A stretch of DNA of 64,000 nt from Nitzschia sp. pyKryTriq1 (taxonomy: Eukaryota > Bacillariophyta > Bacillariophyceae > Bacillariales > Bacillariaceae), in NCBI GenBank assembly GCA_956465555.1, contig OY101116.1, positions 992,001-1,056,000 of the forward strand, in the 5' to 3' direction. Position 1 is the first letter of the stretch. Each line of letters starts with the position of its first letter. Below the pieces are notes generated by a model. The model was not told the origin of the DNA, ran no database searches, and saw only the letters and a program-made list of their open reading frames with translations. The position numbers and the translations under genes are program-made. Shown piece by piece: positions 23,201 to 31,486 of this stretch.

Positions 23201-25258
23201 ACTCGTCATGGCCAGCTTCGCTAATGGATGAAACGTTGATGCCGTTACAGGATCGGGGATCTCCAGGAATTCTGCCGGACCCTGATCCTGGTTGGATCTG
23301 AGTGGCTGCGCATTGAGCATTGGGAGCAGTTTGGTGTACAAAAACTCCGCCGTGTTCTTTTTGCTGGGGTACACCTGCATACGGAACAAGACGGTCCAAA
23401 AGGTCGAGTCCATCAGTCTTCGCGATGGGATATTCCATACTGTCAATGCAAGCTGCTTCAGCTCTCGACCAGTTTCGGGATCAAAGGTCGACGGATGATA
23501 CTTGAGACCATCTTTTCCGGTGTTGCAAACGGTAAAGGTGAATTTGTCGTTACCAATCGATCGGACAACGTACAGACACAAGTGGAAGTAATCCGGCTGT
23601 TGCCAACCACCCGGCAATACAAGCTGCTGATTCGGTTGCAAGTTTTCAACCAAAGAAACAAAGACATTGATGAAATTGAGAAAGAGGCCATCCAACACTT
23701 TGCCGGAGGCACCAGCTGAATGGGGAAGGATAGAAATCAATTTGACACAAGCTTCGCAGGCCAGGTGATTGTACTTGAGGAAATGAAGAGGACCCTTCGT
23801 CTTATCACCGCCAGCTCGCAAAGAGGCAAAGCGTCCCACACCTCGTTTTGTGGCCTCTTCTGACTCGGCCACTACGTGGCACAAAAAGGATAGTGCCTTT
23901 GCCAACTGCTGGTACGCAGCCGCTCGATCTGCCATTTGCTCCTTGGTCAAGGCCACCTTTCGGACGTACGTGTCCATGTTCATCAAGGACCAGAAAGGGG
24001 GAACACGAAATATGGGACTAAACTTTCTGGAAGGCAGGGTTCCAGTGGTTCCAGCCAGAAAGTCATAGGGGTTAAAGGTGGGCTCCGTCGATCCAGCCGG
24101 CACTGCAAGACCCACCTCAATTTCCCCAGAGTTAGTTTGCTGTAAGGATACACCACTGGAGCCAATACCAGACGCGGTTGCTTCCCGTTCTAGTCGTAGC
24201 TCTTCCTTTTCCTTTCGCATCTGCGCCTTGAGTCGAGCTTGTTCTTGCTCTCGGGCTTTTTTAGCTTCTAGCTCTTCCTTTGAGGCCTTGGGTTCAATCA
24301 AGGGAGTAGGCGACTTGCTACGATCAGTCTTGGTCGACGACTGTTTCTTAGAAGAGGAGTCCTTCGATTTCTTGCTGTCTTCTTTCGACGGCGACGACGA
24401 CGCGTCCTTCTTGTCAACTTTGGCCGAAGCAGTAGATGGTGGTGCAGGAGACGCAGACGCACTACGAGGAGTGATACCCAGTTGGGACGGCGCCGGTAAC
24501 TCCTTGGAAGAGGGACTGGGGACAGGAGCCGCTACTGGTGTGTCAAATTGGTTCAGGTCCAGAGGCTTGCTCATTGACAGGGGAGTGTTCATGGACAACC
24601 CTGGATGGTGCTGCTGCGACATGTTCAGAGGAGGCGGGCCCCCCATAGTCAAGCTGCCGGAAGGAGTTCCAATCGAGCTATCGGATTTCGCAGTTCCAAC
24701 TGATCCCGACGACGGGAAATTGCTAGGTTGCCCAGCAGCATTCATCGGCTCTAACCCAGCAAAGGGATCGCCAGACTGCTGTTGGAACGATTGCTGCGGG
24801 GGTGGGGACCCAAAGCCTGGCTGTTGCTGAGGAAAGCCTTGACCATAGGAATTAGTTGCGCCTTGCGGCGGTCCAAATCCACCCAGGGACTGCTGAAAGC
24901 CGCCCGATGGCTGGGGAGCGAATCCGCCCAGCCCCCCTTGCTGCTGCTGCATCATGGGAGCTCGTTGCTGCTGCTTCACTGCCGCAGGAGCGAACGAAGC
25001 TTGTTGCATGCGTTGCTGCATGGACATTTGCGGCTGCTGCGGAGCGCCAAAGGCATTCACTGCGGGTTGCTGGGGTGCCATGGCAGTTACGTAGCCGGGA
25101 GGAAACCAACCTTCCTTACCATTGCAAGCCCCCCACCACCAGGCCCCTTCCTGGTTGGCCTTGGCAGTGATGATGGTTCCCTTCTGGAACGAGAGCTGGG
25201 ATTGACGTACGTCTCCCTGGAAGGGATGCTTCGCCGTGTATCTCACGGGCTGCGACAT
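11225..25258 (-). CDS. Giant multidomain protein: SH3, DUF3638/DUF3645 helicase-like ATPase, EF-hands, Vps62-like C-terminus
   Basis: One gene of six exons: 21606-25258, 18674-21530, 18136-18603, 16812-18052, 13404-16761 and 11225-13327. All five introns (75, 70, 83, 50, 76 bp) are GT-AG and keep frame, giving about 4,559 residues. Residues 5-60 are an SH3 domain (A-W-W-W-G-A-C-N-G-K-E-G-W-F-P). Gln/Pro- and Lys/Ser-rich linkers follow to about 390, then a long helical region. Around 2790-3600 lies the DUF3638/DUF3645 core with a Walker A (M-G-A-G-K-T-T, ~2849), a Walker B (L-L-L-D-E-V-D, ~3014) and a late Arg-rich motif (F-R-M-R-G-I-G-K-G-Q, ~3571), an order reminiscent of SF2 helicases. A Glu tract opens exon 6. 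Canonical EF-hand loops lie near 4018, 4238 and 4274. A Vps62/VPS13-like domain (I-W-E-P, A-W-E-P-V-P-P-G) lies at about 4354-4545. DUF3638 proteins are known in fungi and protists; their function is unclear. The frame is open to an ATG at 25360, but 25258 directly precedes SH3. Confidence 0.88.
13274..13327 (-). repeat. GAG/GAA (polyglutamate) tract at the start of exon 6 of the giant gene
   Basis: Eighteen consecutive Glu codons (mixed GAG/GAA) begin immediately after the splice acceptor TTACAG at 13328-13333. Mixed codon use suggests it is old or selected rather than a fresh microsatellite expansion, though length polymorphism is likely. Confidence 0.85.
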
Positions 25259-25907
25259 GGTTAGATGATTGAAAGGAGCAGCCTTGACAACCGCTGGATG
25301 GTTCCCTCCGATAGGTGAGGAAGAGCAGTAGTGTCTCACTACTTTTTTGGTGTCGATCAAAAGATTCGATGTTTACCGCGTCTAGCAAGACAAGAGACGA
25401 CTTGGTTTATCAAAACAGCAATCCCTTCAAGTCTTGCCAAGAGCGTTTTGTGTGTTTCTTCTTGTCGTCCGATCGCAATGCTGGACGCTAGCAAGAGAGG
25501 ATCTTCGTAGCAACTTACAACTAGATAGAGTGGATCAGGTCGGATCGACGATGGCGGATCTTTTCGTTCCTGGAGCATCGTGCCGGATCGTGGTGCTGGC
25601 CCGCGCAGAAGAACTTCGTGACGTGCGCGCTGCTCGTACCACGTGTTAGCCGTTAGGCGTTGGCGAGCGTTACGTAACCTTGATTTAACCGTAATTTAAA
25701 TTTCGGAGAAGCCCGCAATGATCGGTATCTTCCCAATGCGACATAGCTCTCGGCTGACGCACAGACCGGTCCCCCCCTTTTTTGGCTGGGGTATTTTAGG
25801 GGATATCTGCGTTGATAAAAAGCTAACTACTACTCTAATTTCGTCCTTCCTTGTTATGAGGGAAACAAGGCATGGAGGAGAGCATGGTCTTGCTGATCAG
25901 GGTTTCT

Positions 25908-25959
25908 CTTGAAATGGTCGCTGTAGAGCGGTCATTTCGAGAACGAGCCTGCCTCGTTC
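25908..25959. repeat. Two adjacent short hairpins
   Basis: Arms 25908-25922 and 25927-25941 pair over 15 bases with three transition mismatches around a GTAG loop. Directly abutting, GAACGAG (25941-25947) pairs perfectly with CTCGTTC (25953-25959). Confidence 0.55.
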
Positions 25960-26048
25960 GTTCGGCGCCAACCGAGGCGACGGACAGTCCTTCTCCCATC
26001 CCGAGGCCAGTACTGGGCCCAATGAAAACGTTGCCAGAACTCGCGTGG

Positions 26049-26118
26049 CGAATTTTGCCGTACTTCTGGGGTATGGCAATCGTCTGTCCTCACACCCCAG
26101 GAGTATGGTAAAATTCGG
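26049..26118. repeat. Imperfect inverted repeat (24-bp arms, 21/24 matching)
   Basis: The left arm 26049-26072 and right arm 26094-26117 are reverse complements except for three transitions, enclosing a 21-base loop. The arms start C-G-A-A-T-T-T-T and end C-T-G-G-G-G-T. Plus-strand RNA would keep G-U or near pairs at some of the mismatches. This could be a terminal inverted repeat of a tiny fold-back element or a structured RNA. Confidence 0.6.
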
Positions 26119-26328
26119 TTAATCCGATCTGGATTTCGAATTTGGATTTTTTTCTTTTCATTATGGAGCCGCAGTGGTCTTGACCCGCAGGCAGTATCCC
26201 AAACCCAAGCGCGCAAAGCCCATAGATTTGTAGCGTGAGTGGTCTTTGTTCCGGTGTTCTTGTAATCTGTTGCTCGTATCCTTGCAACCGGGTTTGTGCT
26301 GTCCGAATTGGCGTAGAGCCGTCTTTCA

Positions 26329-26658
26329 TTATGCTGGTTCATTGGAGCCGTGTTTGCGAATATATATGTAGATCTCTCTTTGATCAGTAGGAACAACCGC
26401 ATAGCACTCTATTGCATCCCTGAGATTTTCGTCGTAATCGTTCTCTTGGAATGTGTCCTTGTCAAGGACAGTCTCCCCTGTAATAGGTTCTTCCGTAGGG
26501 GTAGTAGCGATCTCTCGATCTTGGATATATGCCAATTTGAGAGACTTGGGACAATCCGTGGACGTCAGGAAATACCGCAGTTGTTTGCAATAATCAGTTG
26601 TCGGGAGTTTGTGTGTGTTACTCCAAGGTTTGTGTATCAGTAATATCAAGCGGGACAA
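26329..26658 (-). pseudogene. Orphan coding fragment, possibly mobile-element derived
   Basis: An open frame of about 110 codons without an in-frame ATG, reading Y-L-S-R-L-I-L-L-I-H-K-P-W and later Y-C-K-Q-L-R-Y-F-L. The spacing of Arg-Leu-hydrophobic-Lys-Pro-Trp is faintly like segments near the helicase part of Helitron-type transposons, but this is weak and the fragment could be chance. No partner domains are seen around it. Confidence 0.3.
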
Positions 26659-26941
26659 ATATTCCGTAAATGGAATTATTCTTAGAAAAAATTCCTATTT
26701 CAACACCTATTTTTTGTGGGACCCACAAAATTCATTGAATGTTATCTCATTCGATCGACCTCTTCAACGGGACCCGGATATGCAAATGACTGGTGTTTCG
26801 TCTGGCGTTCTGTCCCCACTGCGGCTTGAGGGTTGGTCCACCTTGCCAGAGGCACAAACTCCGTCCTTCCCCAACCATCATGCTAAGCTCCAGCGCACCC
26901 TTGTGGTGCAACTTGTTTTCTTCAACAAAAGCCAAGCCACC

Positions 26942-28045
26942 ATGACCGACACTACTGATGATCCAAACAAAAAGAGAAAGCTGGATGCTTCCAGTCTCAG
27001 TCAAATCGAAGAGAAGCACCTGAACTGGACCTCCATTCAGGGGCACTGCCTCACAGGCGGTGGGCGTGCCGAACAGCTCTACACCGCCGATCGAGGATTC
27101 GCCTTTGACAACTCGGAGTTGCCCCACTTTCACTTGCTAAGAGGAGACACGCATACTGTCTTTGGCACTTGGAAGTCCACACTATCTCCCGCTTCTCTTG
27201 TCACTGGAGCTTGGAATCGCCCCTTGTTTTGTGGAGGTTGGCATCACACCACCGACCAAGACGAACGTGTCTATAACCTACAGTCGCACAATCTCTTTGT
27301 CGATTTGCGCATTCCCCGAACACGCGAGCAAGTTATATTCCATGCTACTAGTTTGGACGATTTGACTCCTCGTCAATTGCGGTTGTATGCTCGTCAGCAT
27401 GTCTTTGCTGGGTTTTCTGTCCCGAGTCAAGAAGAGAGGCAGAATTTGTGCACGAGACACCACTGCATCGACTGGAATTTTGTCGGGCACGGTCGCCCTC
27501 GTCCCAACAAGTGGTGGATTCATATGAATGAAGATCAAAGTCAGTGGAAAGAATCGTCCTATGCTACGGATGAACGTGGTCAGTACTACTATTTTGAGAG
27601 GTGGGAGAGACACCAAAACAGTTTACCAAATGGGCCCCGTTTGGCCCTCCGAAAGTCGTCCTCGGAGCAGCGAGACGGGATCTTTGTGTTAGTCGGTGAC
27701 CACTTCAATTACGTGCTTGCTCGGCAGCTCACGGGAGAGGAAAAGGACTACGGCCAAGCCTCTCTGGTTGGGTTGGTCGATGCGGCTGTGGAAGCAAACG
27801 ATCTGGAAACTGCCAAGGCGTTTTTGAGCATCGAAGCGGGCCATGGAACTCTTTCTGGGGAATGGAAACTAGATTGTGCGATACCACCCTGGAACGAAGG
27901 AACCCAACTTTCATGGGATCGATCGTCACTTCGGGTAGTTGGCGATTCCCTCACGGATTCCAAACTTGTGTGGGGAGGAGAATCGTGGGACATCATGGAC
28001 TGCAGTTTTGAATCCGCAGATGAATTGATTTCCTTTCTATCCTAA
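26942..28045 (+). CDS. Conserved protein resembling the HRI1 family
   Basis: 367 residues, single exon. A short Lys-Lys-Arg-Lys basic patch near residue 10 could be a nuclear signal. The body repeats the look of HRI1-type proteins: a segment N-L-F-V-D-L-R-I-P-R, an F-A-G-F-S stretch, a Cys-Ile-Asp-Trp segment, G-Q-Y-Y-Y-F-E-R-W-E-R, and further beta-rich stretches (I-F-V-L-V-G-D-H-F-N-Y-V). Yeast Hri1 is an abundant protein of unknown molecular function that binds the kinase Hrr25; the family likely forms beta-barrels. The assignment rests on pattern memory and is tentative. The ATG at 26942 sits in a good context (ACC-ATG-ACC); the frame is open to the left, but that part is not conserved-looking. 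It ends 24 bp from the poly(A) polymerase stop codon, tail to tail. Confidence 0.6.
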   Translation: MTDTTDDPNKKRKLDASSLSQIEEKHLNWTSIQGHCLTGGGRAEQLYTADRGFAFDNSELPHFHLLRGDTHTVFGTWKSTLSPASLVTGAWNRPLFCGGWHHTTDQDERVYNLQSHNLFVDLRIPRTREQVIFHATSLDDLTPRQLRLYARQHVFAGFSVPSQEERQNLCTRHHCIDWNFVGHGRPRPNKWWIHMNEDQSQWKESSYATDERGQYYYFERWERHQNSLPNGPRLALRKSSSEQRDGIFVLVGDHFNYVLARQLTGEEKDYGQASLVGLVDAAVEANDLETAKAFLSIEAGHGTLSGEWKLDCAIPPWNEGTQLSWDRSSLRVVGDSLTDSKLVWGGESWDIMDCSFESADELISFLS

Positions 28046-28069
28046 ATTTACTATTTCAGATACCGTTCA

Positions 28070-30574
28070 TTAGTAAGCTGTATTAGATGGCACCACGACC
28101 TTCTTCCCCGTTCGGTAATACCCGAGACCACGCTCACCCAGTTTGAATTCGAATCCAGCCTTGCGACCGATCCAAGTCTTACTGGGCATGTAGTCGTCAT
28201 CTCCCTTGTCAATGACGTGACCACTCGCATCTAATTCTACAATATCGAACTTGCTTCGAAATTGGATTTTGACCTTGCCAATCTTGGGCGGCTCTGCATT
28301 GGGGATTTCCCGAAAGGGTGTTGGCTGGTTCCCTCCAAGAATCCGAGATTCAGTCTCCGCATCGCTGACAATCGTGTATCCTGCCTTGCGAAGAATCTCA
28401 GCCTCTTCCTCTGCTAGAGCGAGAGATCGCATGTCTTTATAACCTCCTTGTTTCTTTGGTTGAGCCAGGAATGTCTGCCTTGCATTTTCAAGCGAATAGC
28501 CCAGATCCTCGTCGTCTGCCGCCACATAGTCGTCCTCTTCTGTCATTGCCTCTTGCGCTTCGCCAGCAAGAAGTTTTTGTCGATCCGCTTCCGCTTCTTC
28601 TCGCGTTCTACCACCTTCTGTGTCCTGTTGAAGTGCATCCAGAGCAATTTCTAGTAAATTGGCTTCCACTTCTTCATCTTGGGCCACGTCGGCAGTTTCC
28701 GATAGGTCTTCTTCCTCCTTGGTTTGCGATGATTCCTCTAGCTTGATGACTTTGCTCTCAGTTGCTTCGTCACCTTCGTCCGCATCCGATCTCTTTCGTT
28801 TGCGCTCCACTTCCTCCTCGCCTTCTTGTGCGGCCTTGGTTTTGTCTTTGCGTTTTTGAATCTCTAGCATTTTGGCTTTCAATGCTTCTAGTTTTCGGAG
28901 GCGCTTGCGCTCTTGCCGCTTGGGATCCGCATCACGTAACATCCGACGTCGCTTCATGGCACTTTCTTTTCCATTATCTTCTCCATATATTTCAAAACAG
29001 ATTTTGGGCAAGTTCTTGCACTCAAAAGTTTTGACCAAGATATCCATGCCAGGAATCAACGGCTGGAACCGTGACAGTTCCCACTCTCGGAAGTGTGACA
29101 TTTGCAATTCGATGTTGAGTTGATTGCCTCTCATCCTCAAGGTATCCACTTTAAAGCCAACCATGTAGGTAGCACTATTCTTTCTCTGTCCCAGGGTTAA
29201 AAGTGAGGTTTTGTCGGCAATACAGGCCTCAATCTTCTTGGGCCACAATTGAATTTTGGAAAGAGGAAGAGAGCGTCCCAACATGTCGGATACCAGTTTG
29301 CGGAGTCTCGACTCGACAAACCCGACCCAAGCTTGGGCATCTTCTTGGGTGGGACCAACAATGCAGAGGCTAAGATAATACGGATACGCAATAAAAAAAT
29401 CCGAAGGTCGAAAGAGTTCTGCCCAGTCGAGTGTGGCGGATGGATCCGCATTATGGTCTTTCCACAACCGATCAACAATCTCGTGTCCCCGACAAAATTC
29501 TTCATGCATAATCTGCAAGGTTTGTCTACTGATTGACATGGTACTGTTCATGGCTGGATAGGCGGGTGTGATGATCGGTGCTACTTGTCGAGCATTGTGC
29601 GCCATGGGCGACCAGACTTGGAGGCCATATCCAACGTCATGAGGCTTGGTAAGCATGACAGGATTGGGCCAGCGCCAGGTCCGAAAGACCAAAAAGAATT
29701 TGCGCAGCAGTGCTGCGGGCGATGTGTTGGGATATAGCTGCACACACAGGGCCACGGCAATGTTGATGTTGACACCACCCCAGTATCCCATCTTGTTCGA
29801 GTACAAACCTCGTGCCTTGGCCCACTTACGCACACATCGAACGACCGCCAGAAAGGTCTGATAACGTTCGGGTGTCCCGGACACTAGAGCAGCGATAAGA
29901 TTGGTCACTCGAGGTCCATTGAGAGACTTTTCCGTCGCACTATCGACACCATCCAGCACGGCATCATTATCGATATCAAAATCGGTCGGCACAGTGGGCG
30001 AGTTGAGACGAGCAAAAAGCAAGTCAATATTAATACCTTCCCAGTCAAACGTCAAAATCGGGATCGCGGCTCCTTCCACAGGTACAAAGTTGGTAACATC
30101 TGCATGATGGCGAATCCTCTCTGCCAGCGAGTCAGGATCTCGCTTCGTCTCCTCCTCGTCCGTTGCTGCGGCGATGGTCCCGAAAAAATCCTGTTTACTG
30201 CATACATTCGGAGCCACTAGAATGATATCAATGTCAGCACCCGGCTCGTGTACACCCAGTCGGTAGGACCCCGAAGTAAATAGCTGCCCACCTGCACTCT
30301 CGATGACATCTCGGGGAAGTCCTCGTTTGCGACAAACTGTTTTGACCCATTCGCGGCACAAGGTTCCCATGCGATTCAAGACGCGTTCTCGACGCTGGAT
30401 GCCCTCAGTGGACTCAAGGGGGACATTATGTTTGCAGAACTCCATGAGTTGGTCGTTGAAGGAGACTTCCTTGGCGGACGGGGGACTCGGATCGACTACG
30501 GGCAGCGCGGGTTGAACTATGCGGCCTCCAATTTTGGTCGACATTTCGGAGGAGGTTCCCGATGTAGCCGGCAT
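28070..30574 (-). CDS. PAP: Nuclear poly(A) polymerase
   Basis: It adds the poly(A) tail to cleaved pre-mRNA in the nucleus. 834 residues, no intron. Residues ~70-130 carry the nucleotidyltransferase signature G-S-Y-R-L-G-V-H-E-P-G-A-D-I-D-I-I, supplying two catalytic Asp. The third catalytic Asp is in F-D-W-E-G-I-N-I-D-L-L-F-A-R-L at about 190. The central domain follows (C-V-R-K-W-A-K-A-R-G-L-Y, G-Y-W-G-G-V-N), then the RNA-binding domain at about 390-530 (Y-Y-L-S-L-C-I-V). From about 540 to 660 is a long Lys/Arg/Glu-rich helical stretch rich in R-K-R-K-R-S, probably a nuclear signal and coiled coil. The C-terminal ~150 residues are acidic and then globular (F-E-F-K-L-G-E-R-G-L-G-Y-Y-R-T-G), unlike the Ser/Thr-rich tail of animal enzymes. 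It is divergent from INTS6. Confidence 0.93.
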   Translation of the reverse strand: MPATSGTSSEMSTKIGGRIVQPALPVVDPSPPSAKEVSFNDQLMEFCKHNVPLESTEGIQRRERVLNRMGTLCREWVKTVCRKRGLPRDVIESAGGQLFTSGSYRLGVHEPGADIDIILVAPNVCSKQDFFGTIAAATDEEETKRDPDSLAERIRHHADVTNFVPVEGAAIPILTFDWEGINIDLLFARLNSPTVPTDFDIDNDAVLDGVDSATEKSLNGPRVTNLIAALVSGTPERYQTFLAVVRCVRKWAKARGLYSNKMGYWGGVNINIAVALCVQLYPNTSPAALLRKFFLVFRTWRWPNPVMLTKPHDVGYGLQVWSPMAHNARQVAPIITPAYPAMNSTMSISRQTLQIMHEEFCRGHEIVDRLWKDHNADPSATLDWAELFRPSDFFIAYPYYLSLCIVGPTQEDAQAWVGFVESRLRKLVSDMLGRSLPLSKIQLWPKKIEACIADKTSLLTLGQRKNSATYMVGFKVDTLRMRGNQLNIELQMSHFREWELSRFQPLIPGMDILVKTFECKNLPKICFEIYGEDNGKESAMKRRRMLRDADPKRQERKRLRKLEALKAKMLEIQKRKDKTKAAQEGEEEVERKRKRSDADEGDEATESKVIKLEESSQTKEEEDLSETADVAQDEEVEANLLEIALDALQQDTEGGRTREEAEADRQKLLAGEAQEAMTEEDDYVAADDEDLGYSLENARQTFLAQPKKQGGYKDMRSLALAEEEAEILRKAGYTIVSDAETESRILGGNQPTPFREIPNAEPPKIGKVKIQFRSKFDIVELDASGHVIDKGDDDYMPSKTWIGRKAGFEFKLGERGLGYYRTGKKVVVPSNTAY

Positions 30575-31486
30575 GATGAAAGAAAGAAGCTAGTATAATG
30601 GAAAGCGCACACTGGTCAAGACAACCAGTCAGTCGGTGAGTGAGTTACTAGTAGTCAGCAACGAGTGAGCAGTATGCACTAGCTAGGTTGTATCGGACTC
30701 TCGGAATGAAATGCAACAGTCCAGAATAGACTATGAGAGATCATCTTCTTGTGGACATTATTGCTGGCTAGTGCACGCAAATGGACCCGCGGCGCAAATG
30801 GACTCCTCAAAAGTGGCTCTGGCCGCCGCCCGCCACGCCCAGCAAAGCAAAGCGCTCGATGAGCGTGATAAGTACGTAGACGGACAGGCGCTTTGGCTGA
30901 CGGCCTCGAATTGCTGGGCGTTGTGCGTGAAAAAAAAACGAGTAGTTGTATTTGAGTGTTCTTTGCGACTGTGGCATAGATTATTTTATGAGCTCCTTTT
31001 GAGCAGCTATTAGATGTAGAATTGATCTCTTGATTGTAGTCTTGACGCATGAGTTCTGGATACACTGGGTAGTTTGAGTAGACAGTTACCTTCTCGAATG
31101 TTAGATTGACGATATAGATATGTAATGTAGTTTGGATTCGGGTTACGGGAACGGTACTCGTGATTGATTCCTGACTGTCCGGAAAGGTTCGGGGTACTTG
31201 TACTGTAGTGATGATGGATAAATTTGGGGTTCTCGACGAGGTTCGCCCCGAAATGACCGGTACCAGGTAATGTCACATGTCACAGCGGGCGACGAGCGAC
31301 GACGGGAATGGGAATAATCGCATCATGTGCTGAATCTTGTACTCTTACTTCCTACTCTACCTCCTACTCTTTTGTTGCTACAGTATAGTTGCCATTTGAC
31401 GCATACAACCCAGTTGCTAGAGGCAGACGCAGCCTTGTAGCTTGCTGCCAGAGCGTGCCGTATCAAGGCGCCTCCATCGCGTCACA
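30575..31486. promoter_or_regulatory. Divergent promoter region (poly(A) polymerase / INTS6)
   Basis: 912 bp between divergent start codons. An ACCGGTACCAGGTAATGT element at about 31256-31273 resembles the one at 557-575 near the PDI-like gene. Short frames within it look non-coding. No RNA gene is seen. Confidence 0.4.

Larger units (their letters stand above)
25259..26941. other. Gene-poor patch with fold-back hairpins and an orphan reading frame
   Basis: 1.68 kb between the giant gene and the HRI1-like gene. The first 300 bp are presumably the giant gene's promoter. At 25908-25941, 25941-25959 and 26049-26118 there are three inverted repeats within about 210 bp. At 26329-26658 a minus-strand frame of about 110 codons lacks an ATG. 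The whole patch looks like mobile-element debris, but no family can be named. Confidence 0.45.

Noticed and set aside
25259-25360. Upstream start of the giant gene at 25360
   Set aside because: An in-frame ATG exists there, but the 34 extra residues have no visible feature while 25258 begins just before the SH3 domain; kept as an alternative only.
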